The notes beneath the pieces were generated by a model. It was not told the DNA's origin and ran no database searches. It saw nothing but the letters and a program-made list of their open reading frames with translations. A DNA stretch of 64,000 bases from Ferrigenium kumadai (GTDB taxonomy: Bacteria > Pseudomonadota > Gammaproteobacteria > Burkholderiales > Gallionellaceae), in assembly GCF_018324385.1 (NCBI RefSeq), contig NZ_AP019536.1, positions 1,860,001 to 1,924,000 of the forward strand, written 5' to 3'. Shown in pieces: positions 16,886 to 27,895 of this stretch (position 1 is the stretch's first letter; every line of letters begins with the position of its first letter). Both the position numbers and the translations under genes were made by a program.

Positions 16886-17641
16886 CTATTTATTATCGGG
16901 CGACTTGCCGCCCATTCCGGTCAAAACGGATTCATCCACCAGATCGACCACCGGGGCTGCCTCGACTTTGCGCAACGCCAGCCACTTGCCGACGGTCAGC
17001 ACCAGCAGCGCACATGCCGCCGGCACCAGCCAATGCAGCGCATGCTGCGCCTCTGCCAGCGGCTTGAACAGCGCTTCGCTCACCAGCATCTCGCCCGCGA
17101 CATAGCCCAGCAGCGCGCCACCGGCAAAGATAATGAACGGAAAACGATCTATCAGCTTCAGCACCAGCTGGCTGCTCCAGGCGATCATCGGGATGCTCAC
17201 CAGCAGGCCGAAGATCAACAGCATCGCATTGCCATGCGCGGCCCCTGCCACACCAAGCACGTTGTCCAGGCTCATCACGAAGTCGGCGATGATGATGGTC
17301 TTCACCGCGCCCCACAGATGCGCCTCGGCCTTGATGTTGCCCTCCCCGTGCTCATCTTCTTCCGGCAGGATCAACTTGATGCCGATCCAGATCAGCAGCA
17401 ATGCGCCCACCAGTTTGAGGTAAGGCAACGCCAGCAAGCCGACCGCGAAGAAGGTCAGCACCACGCGCAACCCGATCGCGCCGACCACGCCGTAGAAGAT
17501 CCCCTTCTTGCGCTGTTCCACCGGCAGGTTGCGGCAGGCTAGCGCGATCACCACCGCGTTGTCGCCAGACAGCAGCAGGTCGATCATGATGATCTTGAGT
17601 ACATCCACCCAGAACTGGGCACTAGACAACATTTCCAGCAT
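16886..17641 (-). CDS. TerC/YjbE-family integral membrane protein
   Basis: A 251-residue protein with about seven hydrophobic helices and the family acidic motifs in membrane segments: LLLSGDNAVVIALA near residues 22-35 and ADFVMSLDNVLGVAG near 118-132. TerC relatives export Mn2+ or other divalent metals, or help load metals onto secreted proteins; tellurite resistance is a secondary phenotype. No yybP-ykoY Mn riboswitch fits in the short upstream gap. A His/Glu-containing loop (EEDEHGEGN) could bind metal. Grouped with a universal stress gene downstream. Confidence 0.88.
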   Translation of the reverse strand: MLEMLSSAQFWVDVLKIIMIDLLLSGDNAVVIALACRNLPVEQRKKGIFYGVVGAIGLRVVLTFFAVGLLALPYLKLVGALLLIWIGIKLILPEEDEHGEGNIKAEAHLWGAVKTIIIADFVMSLDNVLGVAGAAHGNAMLLIFGLLVSIPMIAWSSQLVLKLIDRFPFIIFAGGALLGYVAGEMLVSEALFKPLAEAQHALHWLVPAACALLVLTVGKWLALRKVEAAPVVDLVDESVLTGMGGKSPDNK

Positions 17642-17655
17642 TTTAAGAACCTTTC

Positions 17656-17733
17656 TGGAGAAGGGATAAGGGGCCGCCTGTGGCGCTCAAGGGAGAAGGG
17701 AATTCACCCTTCTCCCTTCCCTCTTCCCCCTTC
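17656..17733. repeat. Purine/pyrimidine-rich inverted repeat between sucD and terC
   Basis: A perfect 12-bp stem (AAGGGAGAAGGG at 17689-17700 with its complement at 17707-17718, 6-base loop) is nested in longer imperfect arms (GGAGAAGGG at the left, CCCCCTTCTC at the right). There is no good T run, so if it terminates sucD transcription it does so weakly. Similar C/T-rich units occur at 46865-46957 and inside the HD-GYP gene, suggesting a dispersed small repeat. Confidence 0.55.
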
Positions 17734-18615
17734 TCAGCCTTTCAGAACCTTTTGCATGACGCGCCCCATCTCCGCCGGATTGCGCGTGATGTGGATGCCG
17801 CACTCTTCCATGACCGCCAGCTTCTCGTTGGCGCCGCCCTGGCCGCCGGAGATGATCGCACCAGCATGGCCCATGCGCTTGCCTTCAGGCGCAGTGACGC
17901 CCGCAATGAAGCCGACCACGGGTTTCTGCATGTTGTCCTTGATCCAGCGCGCGCATTCTTCCTCGTCGCTGCCGCCGATCTCGCCGACCATGATGACCGC
18001 ATCGGTCTCCGGGTCTTCGTTGAACAGCTTCATCACGTCGAGATGCTTCATGCCGTTGATCGGGTCGCCGCCGATGCCCACGCAGGATGATTGCCCATAG
18101 CCCAGCGCACTGAGCTGCCCCACCGCTTCATAGGTCAGGGTTCCTGAACGCGACACTACGCCGATGCGTCCCTTCTTGTGGATGTGGCCGGGCATGATGC
18201 CGATCTTGATCTCGTCCGGCGTGATGATGCCAGGACAGTTCGGCCCGATCAGCAAGGTCTTCTTGCCCTGCATCTTGTAGCGCGTCTTGATCATGTCGTG
18301 CACCGGAATGCCTTCGGTGATGCAGATCACCAGGTCCAGTTCGGCTTCCACCGCTTCGTCGATGGCTGCCGCAGCGCCCGCGGGCGGCACATAGATCACC
18401 GACACGGTCGCGCCGGTTGCCTGCTTCGCATCGCGCACCGAGGCATATACCGGAATGCCTTCGAATTGTTCGCCCGCCTTCTTCGGATTTACGCCTGCGA
18501 CGAAACAGTTCGCACCATTCGCGTATTCCTTGCAATGGAACGTGTGGAACTGGCCGACCTTGCCGGTCATGCCCTGGGTGATGACTTTGGTATCTTTATT
18601 GATGAGAATGGACAT
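17734..18615 (-). CDS. sucD: Succinyl-CoA ligase (ADP/GDP-forming), alpha subunit
   Basis: A 293-residue alpha subunit of the TCA-cycle succinyl-CoA synthetase. It begins [21 protein letters not shown] (CoA-binding Rossmann fold) and contains [11 protein letters not shown], and the phospho-histidine loop near [14 protein letters not shown] with His about 250. The length matches the family. It directly follows sucC (5-base gap) as in most proteobacteria. sucAB and lpd are not adjacent. Confidence 0.97.
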   Translation of the reverse strand: MSILINKDTKVITQGMTGKVGQFHTFHCKEYANGANCFVAGVNPKKAGEQFEGIPVYASVRDAKQATGATVSVIYVPPAGAAAAIDEAVEAELDLVICITEGIPVHDMIKTRYKMQGKKTLLIGPNCPGIITPDEIKIGIMPGHIHKKGRIGVVSRSGTLTYEAVGQLSALGYGQSSCVGIGGDPINGMKHLDVMKLFNEDPETDAVIMVGEIGGSDEEECARWIKDNMQKPVVGFIAGVTAPEGKRMGHAGAIISGGQGGANEKLAVMEECGIHITRNPAEMGRVMQKVLKG

Positions 18616-18620
18616 GCTGA

Positions 18621-19784
<1,164 letters not shown>

Positions 19785-19910
19785 GTCAAACTTGTTCGCT
19801 AAAATAGAAAGCGCACCGTCATCGGCGCGCAGGCGCAATTTTACCGAAATATCGGCGGCAACGCGGCGAAATTATCTGAAACTGAGGGGAATGGTGAAAC
19901 TGATGCGAGA

Positions 19911-19986
19911 TGGTGCCGCTTGTCGGATTCGAACTGACGACCTACCGCTTACAAGGCGGTTGCTCTACCAACTGAGCTAAAGCGGC
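19911..19986 (-). tRNA. tRNA-Thr (anticodon TGT)
   Basis: The minus strand folds as a cloverleaf: acceptor GCCGCTT/AAGCGGC, D-loop AGCTCAGTTGGTAGAGC, anticodon stem CCGC/GCGG around loop CTTGTAA, T-arm with GTTCGAATC, and encoded 3' CCA at 19911-19913. Confidence 0.96.
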
Positions 19987-19998
19987 GATTTTTGAAAC

Positions 19999-20074
19999 TG
20001 GTGGGTCGGCCGAGATTCGAACTCGGGACCAACGGATTAAAAGTCCGCTGCTCTACCGGCTGAGCTACCGACCC
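19999..20074 (-). tRNA. tRNA-Lys (anticodon TTT)
   Basis: The minus strand folds as a cloverleaf with acceptor GGGTCGG/CCGACCC, anticodon loop CTTTTAA (TTT), T-arm GTTCGAATC and encoded CCA. It lies 12 bases upstream of tRNA-Thr and is probably co-transcribed with it. Confidence 0.97.
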
Positions 20075-20149
20075 CTCCCAAAGGGAGCGCGCATTATACG
20101 TAATCAACTCACCCTGTCAACGCAAAATGCCGTCTGAAAACGACTGCAT

Positions 20150-20824
20150 CTAGGCAGAGCGATACGGCGTCGGATCTTTCACCCCGGCCGCATCGAAACC
20201 GGCACGCCGCAAGCGACACGAGTCACACACGCCGCAGGCGCGCCCCTCCTCATCGGCCTGATAGCAGGATACGGTCTGCGCGTAATCCACGCCGAGCGCA
20301 TCGCCCTCGCGGATGATCTCCGCCTTCGACAAGTGCATCAGCGGTGCATGCAGGGCCAGTGCATGTCCTTCGATCGCGGCCTTGGTGGCGAGATTGGCCA
20401 TGCGCTCGAATGCCTCGATAAAAGCGGGGCGGCAATCGGGATAGCCGGAATAATCGACGGCATTCACCCCGATGAAGATGTCCTGCGCCTGCAACACCTC
20501 GGCCCACGCCAACGCGAGCGACAGCATGATGGTGTTGCGCGCGGGCACATAGGTCAGCGGAATGCCTGCGCTGGGCTGCTGCGGCACGGCGATGTTGTTG
20601 TCGGTGAGCGCCGAGCCGCCGAAGCCGGTCAGGTCGATGTTCACCACGCGGTGCTCCACCGCGCCCAGCGTGCGCGCGACGCGCTGCGCGGCGGCCAGTT
20701 CGGCATGGTGCCGCTGGCCGTAATCCACGCTCAGCGCATAGCACTCGAAACCTTGCGTCCGCGCCATCGCCAGCACCGTCGCGGAATCCAGCCCGCCGGA
20801 AAGAAGCACTACCGCCTTCTTCAT
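20150..20824 (-). CDS. queC: 7-cyano-7-deazaguanine synthase (queuosine biosynthesis)
   Basis: A 224-residue QueC. The PP-loop ATPase motif SGGLDS is at the N-terminus ([16 protein letters not shown]), and the C-terminal zinc site is built from [17 protein letters not shown]. Converts 7-carboxy-7-deazaguanine to preQ0 with ammonia and ATP. The ATG at 20824 overlaps the queE stop by 4 bases (ATGA); a longer in-frame start at 20959 would lie inside queE and is rejected. Confidence 0.96.
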   Translation of the reverse strand: MKKAVVLLSGGLDSATVLAMARTQGFECYALSVDYGQRHHAELAAAQRVARTLGAVEHRVVNIDLTGFGGSALTDNNIAVPQQPSAGIPLTYVPARNTIMLSLALAWAEVLQAQDIFIGVNAVDYSGYPDCRPAFIEAFERMANLATKAAIEGHALALHAPLMHLSKAEIIREGDALGVDYAQTVSCYQADEEGRACGVCDSCRLRRAGFDAAGVKDPTPYRSA

Positions 20825-21480
20825 CGTCCCGCCTCGTTCGGCCACAATACCTTGTGCAATTGCACCTGCATGCGCACTGCAAGACGGTCGCGCAATATCC
20901 ACTCCGCGAGTTGCGTCGCATCCAGCGAACCCTGAGCGGGCGAAAAAGTCACTTCGCATTTTTCAGCCAGGCGATGTTGCGACATGATCTCCCTGGCCCA
21001 ACGGTAATCGCTCTCGTCGCACAGCACGAACTTGATCTCGTCGTGCGGCGTCAGCAGCGCCAGGTTGCCCCAGCGGTTTTTTTCCACCTCGCCGGAAGCC
21101 GGCGTCTTGATGTCCATCACCCGCATCACGCGCGCATCCACCGCGCCGATGTCCAGTGCACCGCCGGTTTCCAGCGACACCTCATAGCCTGCATCGCACA
21201 ACGCACCCAGCAGCAACAGGCAATTCTTCTGCGCCAGCGGCTCGCCGCCGGTGACGCAGACGTAGCGCGGCGCATATTCGGCAACCCGACCGAGTATCTC
21301 GCTTATTCCCATGTTCTCGCCGCCGCTGAATGCGTAACTGGTATCGCAATAGGTGCAGCGCAGCGGACAGCCGGTCAGGCGGATGAACACTGTGGGCAGG
21401 CCGATGCGCCGTGTCTCGCCCTGGATGGAAAAGAAAATTTCACTGATGCGCAATTGCGCGCCGGGATCGGACTGCGACAT
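20821..21480 (-). CDS. queE: 7-carboxy-7-deazaguanine synthase (radical SAM)
   Basis: A 219-residue radical-SAM enzyme with the cluster-binding [10 protein letters not shown] (CxxxCxxC) motif and the family opening [11 protein letters not shown]. Converts 6-carboxy-tetrahydropterin to CDG in the queuosine pathway. It overlaps queC by 4 bases. It lies 6 bases after cpoB, so it may be co-transcribed with the tol-pal genes, an order common in betaproteobacteria. Confidence 0.96.
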   Translation of the reverse strand: MSQSDPGAQLRISEIFFSIQGETRRIGLPTVFIRLTGCPLRCTYCDTSYAFSGGENMGISEILGRVAEYAPRYVCVTGGEPLAQKNCLLLLGALCDAGYEVSLETGGALDIGAVDARVMRVMDIKTPASGEVEKNRWGNLALLTPHDEIKFVLCDESDYRWAREIMSQHRLAEKCEVTFSPAQGSLDATQLAEWILRDRLAVRMQVQLHKVLWPNEAGR

Positions 21481-21486
21481 GATGGA

Positions 21487-22233
21487 CTACTTCTTGGCAG
21501 CGAGCTGCTTCTTGGCTTTTGCTGCAGCTTCGCTGGAAGGATATTTGGCGACGATCTGCTTGAGCGTCTTCTGTGCCGCCGCGCCCTGTTTCAGTTCCTG
21601 CTGGCAACCGGCGATATCAAACAGTACGTCGGCCGCTCTCGGCGTGGAGGGATAGGCTTTCAGCAAGGCCTGGTAGGTATCCAGCGCGCCCTTGTAGTCA
21701 CCCAGATTGAACAGCGCATTGCCCAGCCAGTAGCTGGCGTTGGGAACATGCACCGACTGGGGATACTTCTTGATGAATTCCTGGAACGCCTTGGCCGCGC
21801 TCGCGTTGCTGCCGCCCTTGTACAAGCCGTAAGCGGCCTCATAGGCACGATTCTCGGCGACCGGATCGTCGTGATCGGCGGGTGCGGCCTCTGCGCCACC
21901 TGCTGCCGGAGCCGCCTCATTGGTGGATTCGAACCTGCGCAAGCGCGTGTCCAGATCCACATAAAAATCCTTTTCGCGCTTCTCGGCATCCTGCAAGCCG
22001 TGCGCCAATTCTTCATTCTGTCCGCGTAGTTTGCGGATTTCGGTGTTCAGGGCCTCGATCTGCCCCTGCAAGTCCAGCATGGACTTGGTCTGCTGCTTGC
22101 TTGCATCTTCCAGCCTGAGCACGCGCTCCTCGAGTTGCTGGATCTGCTTACGCGCATCGTCGTCCGAAAACAACCCCGCTTGCGCGGGTGCGGCAAAACA
22201 GAGAGCCAGCAACAGGAGAAAGCGTTGCTTCAT
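21487..22233 (-). CDS. cpoB: Tol-Pal coordinator CpoB/YbgF (TPR, coiled coil)
   Basis: A 248-residue periplasmic protein. Signal peptide MKQRFLLLLALCFAAPAQA, then a coiled coil (about 28-75, QLEERVLRLED repeats), an Ala/Pro linker and TPR repeats (about 125-240, YQALLKAYPSTP). CpoB trimerises through the coiled coil and links Tol to septal peptidoglycan synthesis. It is the last gene of ybgC-tolQRAB-pal-cpoB. A Lys/Ala-rich C-terminus is typical. Confidence 0.94.
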   Translation of the reverse strand: MKQRFLLLLALCFAAPAQAGLFSDDDARKQIQQLEERVLRLEDASKQQTKSMLDLQGQIEALNTEIRKLRGQNEELAHGLQDAEKREKDFYVDLDTRLRRFESTNEAAPAAGGAEAAPADHDDPVAENRAYEAAYGLYKGGSNASAAKAFQEFIKKYPQSVHVPNASYWLGNALFNLGDYKGALDTYQALLKAYPSTPRAADVLFDIAGCQQELKQGAAAQKTLKQIVAKYPSSEAAAKAKKQLAAKK

Positions 22234-22234
22234 A

Positions 22235-22738
22235 TTACTTCGCGTAGTTCAGATCGGTACGGCGATTCTGCTTCCAGGAAGCTTCGTCATGACCGGAAGC
22301 CTTGGGCTTCTCTTCGCCATAGCTGACGCTAGACAACTGGCCGGCCTTTGCACCGCTCAGTTCCAGCATCTTCTTCACGCCATCCGCACGACGCTGACCC
22401 AGGCCCAGGTTGTACTCGTTGCTGCCGCGCTCGTCGCAGTTGCCTTCCAGGCGCACCTTGCGGTCAGCGTGTTCAGCCAGGTACTTGCCATGTGCCTGCA
22501 CCAGCGGCTTGTCGGCTTCCTGCACTGCATCCACGTCGAACGGGTAGTACACGCTGCGCCCGGCCAGGATGCTGGCGGGGTCGTTCAACGGATCGACTGC
22601 GGTTTGGGTTGCGGGTGCTGCAGCCGTCGCGGAAGCAGCAGGTGCGGCAGCCGGTGCCGCTGTGGTTTCGGCCGGCTTGTTGCTGGCGCAAGCGGCGAGC
22701 AGGTTAACCAACACGATGCTGATTATGATTTTTTTCAT
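22235..22738 (-). CDS. pal: Peptidoglycan-associated lipoprotein Pal
   Basis: A 167-residue lipoprotein. Lipobox LLAAC gives a lipidated Cys17, followed by an Ala/Pro/Thr-rich linker (about 20-50) and an OmpA-like peptidoglycan-binding domain with VRLEGNCDERGSNEYNLGLG near 95-115 and the closing KNRRTDLNY. It anchors the outer membrane to peptidoglycan and binds TolB. The gene follows tolB by 24 bases with AAGGAGAATCACA as ribosome site. Confidence 0.97.
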   Translation of the reverse strand: MKKIIISIVLVNLLAACASNKPAETTAAPAAAPAASATAAAPATQTAVDPLNDPASILAGRSVYYPFDVDAVQEADKPLVQAHGKYLAEHADRKVRLEGNCDERGSNEYNLGLGQRRADGVKKMLELSGAKAGQLSSVSYGEEKPKASGHDEASWKQNRRTDLNYAK

Positions 22739-22762
22739 TGTGATTCTCCTTCGCTAGGTTGA

Positions 22763-24028
22763 TTAAGGATTGGGTCCCCATACTGGCTCGCGCGCATCGC
22801 CGCTTTGCGTGAACATATGCTGCTTGACACGACCGTCGCTGGACACGGTCGCCAATATACCACGACCACGCGCCTCGCTGGCAAACAGGACCAGCTTGCC
22901 GTTGGGCGCGTAGCTGGGTTTTTTCTCCCATCCGCCCTCGGTGAGCAGGCCCATCTGCCCGGTCTGAAAATCCTGCGCAGCGATGTAGAACATCCCATTG
23001 TTGCGATGCGCAAACACAAAGCTCTTGCCGTCCGGGCTGTACCGCGGCGAATAGTTCGCGCCTTCGCCGAAAGTCATGCGCTCCACCGGCCCGCCTTCCA
23101 CCGCCATGCGGTATATCTGCGCGCTGCCGCCGCGGTCCGAAGTGAACAACAGGTATTGCCCGTCCGGCGAGAAATGCGGTTCGGTATCGATCGCGCCACT
23201 GAAGGTGATGCGGCGCAGCCCACTGCCGTTCGGTCGCACCAGGTATATCTGCGAACTGCCGTCGCGGGTCAACACAACGGCCATCTGCTTGCCGTCCGGT
23301 GACCACGCCGGCGCGCTGTTGCTGCCCGGGAAGTCGGCCAGCACATTGCGCTGATTCGTGTACAGCGATTGCACATACACCACGGCGTGTCCCGTCTCGA
23401 AGCTGACATAGGCGAGATGGCTGCCGTCCGGCGCCCAGGCCGGCGACATGATGGGCTCGCTCTGGGAGAGGATGACCTGCTCGTTGTAGCCGTCGCTGTC
23501 CGCCACCAGCAGCTTGAATCTCGCCCCCTGGCGATTCACGTAGGCGATGCGCGAACTGAACACGCCCTTGTCACCGGTCAGCTTCTCGTAGATCAGGTCG
23601 GCGATACGATGGCCGATGGCGCGCTCCTGCCCCTCGGCGGCGGAAACCGCCTCGCCGATCAGTTCACCCTGCTTGACCACATCCAGCAGCCGGAAGCGCG
23701 CCTCGATGCGCCCCTTGGCCGGCACATCGACTGTACCTATCGCCAGCGCGTCCGCGCCGCGCACCTGCCAATCCGCATAGTTGACCTCGCCGGGCTCGTG
23801 CGGCGACTTGCCCGCGGGATCGACCAGACGGAACAGGCCGCTGCGCTGCAAGTCGCCCGCCACCACTTCGTTGACGGTCTGCGCCAGCTTGCTGTCGCCG
23901 CCGAACGGCACGAGCGCCACGGGTATCTGGTGTTCTCCCGCGCCGATGATCTCGATGCTCAGCACCGCAGATGCGACGGACGCCTGCGCCAACAACACCA
24001 AACCGAATATGCCCCGTATGAATCTCAT
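22763..24028 (-). CDS. tolB: Tol-Pal system beta-propeller protein TolB
   Basis: A 421-residue periplasmic protein with a signal peptide (about 1-21, ending SVASA), an N-terminal alpha/beta domain and a six-blade WD40/PD40-like propeller with repeated SPDG motifs (WSPDGKQMA, FSPDGQYLL, YSPDGKSF). It binds Pal and TolA. ATG 24028 is preferred over the GTG two codons upstream because of spacing to GGGGTA. Confidence 0.96.
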   Translation of the reverse strand: MRFIRGIFGLVLLAQASVASAVLSIEIIGAGEHQIPVALVPFGGDSKLAQTVNEVVAGDLQRSGLFRLVDPAGKSPHEPGEVNYADWQVRGADALAIGTVDVPAKGRIEARFRLLDVVKQGELIGEAVSAAEGQERAIGHRIADLIYEKLTGDKGVFSSRIAYVNRQGARFKLLVADSDGYNEQVILSQSEPIMSPAWAPDGSHLAYVSFETGHAVVYVQSLYTNQRNVLADFPGSNSAPAWSPDGKQMAVVLTRDGSSQIYLVRPNGSGLRRITFSGAIDTEPHFSPDGQYLLFTSDRGGSAQIYRMAVEGGPVERMTFGEGANYSPRYSPDGKSFVFAHRNNGMFYIAAQDFQTGQMGLLTEGGWEKKPSYAPNGKLVLFASEARGRGILATVSSDGRVKQHMFTQSGDAREPVWGPNP

Positions 24029-24039
24029 AAACACTACCC

Positions 24040-24696
24040 CTACTCCTTAGGCCTGAAGCCCAGTTCCATTTCACGAAAACGATTGAACAGCCCCGCATCC
24101 GGTGGCAACGGCAGCGGTTCCGCCTTGAAGATCGCACGCTCCACCGCATTGTCGTACGCCGCATTGCCGCTCGATTTTTTCAAGCGCGCACTCAGCACCC
24201 TGCCGCCCGGCAACACGGTCACCTCAAACACGGCGCGCGCATCGTCGGGCACGTCCGGCGGCATCACGATGCGGCTGCGTATCTTGGCGGCGATCTTGCC
24301 GGTGTATTCGTCCACCACCCGTCCGGCCGCCGCGGCCTGCTCGGCGCGAGCGGCCTGTTCGAGTGCGTATTGCCTGTCCAGGATGCTGGTGCCCGGTTTC
24401 TGTGCAACAAACTTGGGCGTTGGTTTATTTTCTGCCTTCTTCTTGTCCGGCAGCGCGATATCCGGCTGCTCCTGCTCTTGCGCCTGCGGCTTGGCGACCT
24501 CTTCCACTTTGGGCCTGGGCGGTGCGGAGACGGGCGCATCCGGAATGCTCTGCCACAGCTCCACGCTCATCGTCGCGGCGGGCTGGGTCTGCCAGGAGAA
24601 GCCGAAATACAGCAGCGCAAAAAATGCACCGTGCACTGCCAGCGCGAGCAGTCCCGCGGGCAGCTTGTATGGTTCGTGGTAAACCGCTGCGCTCAT
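24040..24696 (-). CDS. tolA: TolA (energy-transducing protein, short form)
   Basis: A 218-residue protein with one N-terminal membrane helix (about 17-36), a Pro/Glu/Lys/Gln-rich linker, an Ala-rich helix with EQAARAEQAAAAG, and a C-terminal TonB/TolA domain (about 125-218). It is only about half the length of E. coli TolA because the long domain II helix is short, as in many betaproteobacteria. It overlaps tolR by 4 bases, and couples TolQR proton flow to TolB-Pal. Confidence 0.92.
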   Translation of the reverse strand: MSAAVYHEPYKLPAGLLALAVHGAFFALLYFGFSWQTQPAATMSVELWQSIPDAPVSAPPRPKVEEVAKPQAQEQEQPDIALPDKKKAENKPTPKFVAQKPGTSILDRQYALEQAARAEQAAAAGRVVDEYTGKIAAKIRSRIVMPPDVPDDARAVFEVTVLPGGRVLSARLKKSSGNAAYDNAVERAIFKAEPLPLPPDAGLFNRFREMELGFRPKE

Positions 24697-25118
24697 TTGC
24701 CCTTGGCTTGCGTGAGCAACCCGACTTTCTTGATCTGCTGCTGTTGCAGCACGTCCATCACGTTGATGACTTCTTCGTAGCGCACGTTCTTGTCGGCGGA
24801 GATCACCACCGATTGTTCCGCGAACTCGCCTTGACGCCCCTTCAGGATCGCCACCAGTTCCTCGCGCGTCACGCTGCTCTCCTTGCCGCCCTTGCTGTGG
24901 TCGCGCAAGGCCAGAGAGCTGTCCTTGCGGATGATCACTTCCAGCGGCGCGACGGGTGGCGCCAGCGACTTGCCGACCTGCGGCAGGTCGATCTGACCGG
25001 GGTTCATCAACGGCGCGGTGACCATGAAGATCACCAGCAGCACCAGCATCACGTCGATGTAGGGCACGACGTTGATCTCGTTCATCAGGCGTCGCGCCGA
25101 ACGGCGATTAGCGTTCAC
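24693..25118 (-). CDS. tolR: TolR (ExbD-family inner membrane protein)
   Basis: A 141-residue protein with one helix (about 18-40, INVVPYIDVMLVLLVIFMVTAP). The Asp in VPYIDVMLVL is the proton-conducting residue of the ExbD/TolR family. The periplasmic domain follows. It forms the motor with TolQ, encoded 42 bases upstream. A Shine-Dalgarno GAGGTTTCTGTGAACGCT context suggests GTG as start. Confidence 0.95.
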   Translation of the reverse strand: MNANRRSARRLMNEINVVPYIDVMLVLLVIFMVTAPLMNPGQIDLPQVGKSLAPPVAPLEVIIRKDSSLALRDHSKGGKESSVTREELVAILKGRQGEFAEQSVVISADKNVRYEEVINVMDVLQQQQIKKVGLLTQAKGK

Positions 25119-25160
25119 AGAAACCTCTCAACAAACTGCATAAGTTATCCATGCGAATCT

Positions 25161-25838
25161 TCATGGCTGGCGCTGCAGCACGTTGGAAAATTCTTCGGAG
25201 AAGCTCTCGAAGCGCGTCGCCAGACGGTTGATGTCGTGGGCATAGCGGTTGTAGGCGACCACGGCCGGAATCGCAGCGAACAGGCCCATCGCCGTCGCCA
25301 CCAACGCCTCGGCGATGCCGGGCGCGACGTGCGCCAGCGTCGCCTGCCCCACGTTCGCCAAGCCGCGGAACGCGTTCATGATGCCCCACACTGTACCGAA
25401 CAGGCCGACATAGGGGCTGACCGAACCGACCGAGGCGAGGAAGGCCAGATGCGCTTCCAGCCGGTCCATCTCGCGCTGGTAGGTCGCGCGCATAGCGCGG
25501 CGCGTGCCGTCCATCAGCCCGCTGTCGTCCACGCCGCGCTGCTTCTTCAGCTTGACGAACTCGGCGTAACCGGCGGCGAAGATGCGCTCCAGCGCGCCCT
25601 GGTCGCTGCGCGAGACGCTGGTGGCATGCTTGTACAACTGGCTCAGGTCCGGATTGCGCCAGAACGAGTCCTCGAACTCGTCCGTCTGTTTGGCTTCGGC
25701 GCGTATGGTGAACATCTTGAGGAAGATGTACCACCAAGACAGCAGCGACACGGCCAGCAGCAGCCCCATCACCAGTTGCACCAGCACGCTGGCATTGCTG
25801 ATGAGATGTATAAAAGACAAATCCTGCGTCACTTCCAT
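25161..25838 (-). CDS. tolQ: TolQ (ExbB/MotA-family proton channel)
   Basis: A 225-residue protein with three hydrophobic segments (about 17-38, 130-155 and 168-192); LFGTVWGIMNAF and GLFAAIPAVVAYNRY are the ExbB/TolQ signature helices. With TolR and TolA it uses the proton motive force to keep the outer membrane constricted at division. It follows ybgC by 16 bases. Confidence 0.96.
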   Translation of the reverse strand: MEVTQDLSFIHLISNASVLVQLVMGLLLAVSLLSWWYIFLKMFTIRAEAKQTDEFEDSFWRNPDLSQLYKHATSVSRSDQGALERIFAAGYAEFVKLKKQRGVDDSGLMDGTRRAMRATYQREMDRLEAHLAFLASVGSVSPYVGLFGTVWGIMNAFRGLANVGQATLAHVAPGIAEALVATAMGLFAAIPAVVAYNRYAHDINRLATRFESFSEEFSNVLQRQP

Positions 25839-25854
25839 TGCATTCCCTTCCCGT

Positions 25855-26262
25855 TCAAATCTTCCAATGCCTGCTCAATACTTCCGGCACGCTGACCGGC
25901 TTGAAACTCTCCGCGCCGACGCACACCAGATGCACCTCGCCCTCGGCCAGCACCGCATCGCCGCGCAGCACGGTCTGCACCAGCGTAATGCGGCTGCGGC
26001 CGACATCCTTGAGCTGGGCGGTCACGCTCAGCATATCGTCGAGCAGCGCGGGCCGGAGATAGTTCAGTTCCAGCTTGCGCACGACGAACATCACGCCCAA
26101 CTCCGTCATCAGGCCGGCGTTGCTGTAGCCGAAGGTACGCAACCACTCGGTGCGCGCACGCTCCATGAAATTCACATAGTTCGCGTGGTACACCACCCCG
26201 CCCGCATCGGTGTCCTGGTAATACACGCGCGTCGGCAGCGCGAAGACCTTGTGCCTACTCAT
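25855..26262 (-). CDS. ybgC: Acyl-CoA thioesterase YbgC (tol-pal associated)
   Basis: A 135-residue hotdog-fold thioesterase with the 4-hydroxybenzoyl-CoA thioesterase motif [24 protein letters not shown]; the Asp in QDTDAGG is catalytic. YbgC acts on short-chain acyl-CoA or acyl-ACP and heads tol-pal operons. It overlaps the ruvB stop by 8 bases, linking the ruv and tol transcripts. Confidence 0.96.
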   Translation of the reverse strand: MSRHKVFALPTRVYYQDTDAGGVVYHANYVNFMERARTEWLRTFGYSNAGLMTELGVMFVVRKLELNYLRPALLDDMLSVTAQLKDVGRSRITLVQTVLRGDAVLAEGEVHLVCVGAESFKPVSVPEVLSRHWKI

Positions 26263-27310
26263 CGAGCAGGTCTCCGATGACCGGGTTGTTCGCCACCGCC
26301 AGCCCGAAGTGGCGATAGGCGTTTGCGGTCGCGATGCGTCCGCGCGGCGTGCGCTGCAGATAGCCTTGCTGAATCAGGTAGGGTTCGAGGACATCCTCGA
26401 TGGTGTCGCGCTCCTCGCCTATCGCGGCGGCGAGGTTGTCCACGCCGACCGGCCCGCCCATGAATTTCTCGATCACGGTCTGCAGCAATTTGCGGTCCAT
26501 CACGTCCAGACCGCGCGCATCCACATCGAGCATCGTCAACGCGGCATCGGCCACCTCGCGCGTCGCGTCGCCACCCGCCTTCACGTCGGCGAAGTCGCGC
26601 ACGCGGCGCAACAAACGGTTGGCGATGCGCGGCGTGCCGCGCGAACGGTTGGCGATCTCCAGCGCGCCTTCATCCGACAGGTTCATCTCCAGCAGATTCG
26701 CCGAGCGCAGCACGATGCGCTGCAATTCCTGCGGCGAATAGAATTCCAAGCGTGCCACGATGCCGAAACGGTCGCGCAGCGGATTGGTCAGCATGCCCGC
26801 GCGGGTGGTCGCACCGACCAGCGTGAACGGAGGCAGATCCAGCTTCACCGAACGCGCCGCCGGGCCTTCCCCGATCATGATGTCGATCTGGTAGTCCTCC
26901 AGCGCGGGATACAGGATCTCTTCGACCACCGGCGACAGGCGATGGATCTCATCGATGAACAGCACGTCGTGCGGCTCGAGGTTAGTGAGCAATGCAGCGA
27001 GGTCGCCCGCCCTCTCCAGCACCGGGCCGGAAGTGTGGCGCAGGTTGACTCCCATCTCGCGCGCGATGATCTGCGCCAGCGTGGTCTTGCCCAGGCCCGG
27101 CGGACCGAACAGCAACACGTGGTCGAGCGGCTCCTTGCGCCGCTTCGCGGCCTGGATGAATATCTCCAGTTGCCCGCGTATCTTCTCCTGCCCGACATAT
27201 TCGTCGAGCTGTTTTGGACGCAGCGCGCGCTCCAGCGCCTCCTCCTGCGCCGAGGCGGGTGTGGCGGAAATGATGCGGGGCTGGGCGGACAGGTCGTCGT
27301 GCTGGATCAT
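26255..27310 (-). CDS. ruvB: Holliday junction branch-migration helicase RuvB
   Basis: A 351-residue AAA+ motor. Walker [10 protein letters not shown], Walker [10 protein letters not shown], sensor GATTRAG and arginine finger region RDRFGI are intact, and a C-terminal winged helix ends [11 protein letters not shown]...TPRGR. RuvB drives branch migration with RuvA; RuvC resolves. It overlaps ruvA by 4 bases (ATGA). Confidence 0.98.
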   Translation of the reverse strand: MIQHDDLSAQPRIISATPASAQEEALERALRPKQLDEYVGQEKIRGQLEIFIQAAKRRKEPLDHVLLFGPPGLGKTTLAQIIAREMGVNLRHTSGPVLERAGDLAALLTNLEPHDVLFIDEIHRLSPVVEEILYPALEDYQIDIMIGEGPAARSVKLDLPPFTLVGATTRAGMLTNPLRDRFGIVARLEFYSPQELQRIVLRSANLLEMNLSDEGALEIANRSRGTPRIANRLLRRVRDFADVKAGGDATREVADAALTMLDVDARGLDVMDRKLLQTVIEKFMGGPVGVDNLAAAIGEERDTIEDVLEPYLIQQGYLQRTPRGRIATANAYRHFGLAVANNPVIGDLLDE

Positions 27311-27891
27311 GCTTTGGATAATAACTTAAGTGCCTGGCGTATGCCGCCCGAGACATCGACATCCTTGGGCAGCTGCTTCGCGGCCCAGTCGGCTTCCTTC
27401 TCGCTGTAGCCGAGCGCAATCAGCGCATTGACGATGTCGTTGTCGGCGGAAGCGGTGATGCTTTCTGATGCCCCGCCCGCAAGCGCGGCGACCACGAACT
27501 TGCCCTGCAATTCCAGCAACAGGCGTTCGGCGGTCTTCTTGCCAACGCCCGGTATCTTGGTCAGCCGCCCCGCCTCCTTGTTCGCCACCGCCTGTGCCAG
27601 TTCGGACAGGCTCAGGCCGGACAACACCGACAGGGCCAGCTTCGGCCCGACGCCGCTGATCTTGAGCAACTGGCGGAAGGCGACCCGCTCTTCCTGGCTC
27701 AGGAAGCCGAACAGCAGGTGCGCATCCTCGCGCACGATAAGCTGTGTGTGCAGCACCACTTTTTCATTGAGGCCAGGTAGATTGTAGAAAGTGCTCATCG
27801 GCACGTCCACCTCGTAGCCCACACCCTGCACATCCAGCACGATCTGCGGCGGATTCTTTTCCAGCAATATTCCAGATAAACGACCGATCAT
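27307..27891 (-). CDS. ruvA: Holliday junction DNA-binding protein RuvA
   Basis: A 194-residue RuvA: N-terminal OB fold ([20 protein letters not shown]), helix-hairpin-helix motifs ([18 protein letters not shown] and [16 protein letters not shown]) and a C-terminal UBA-like domain that contacts RuvB ([15 protein letters not shown]). It starts 4 bases after the stop of the prenyltransferase gene. Confidence 0.98.
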   Translation of the reverse strand: MIGRLSGILLEKNPPQIVLDVQGVGYEVDVPMSTFYNLPGLNEKVVLHTQLIVREDAHLLFGFLSQEERVAFRQLLKISGVGPKLALSVLSGLSLSELAQAVANKEAGRLTKIPGVGKKTAERLLLELQGKFVVAALAGGASESITASADNDIVNALIALGYSEKEADWAAKQLPKDVDVSGGIRQALKLLSKA

Positions 27892-27895
27892 TTCC

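Noticed and set aside
17642-17733. yybP-ykoY Mn riboswitch upstream of the TerC gene
   Set aside because: The gap is only about 90 bases and filled by a purine/pyrimidine-rich palindrome; none of the conserved riboswitch loops is visible.
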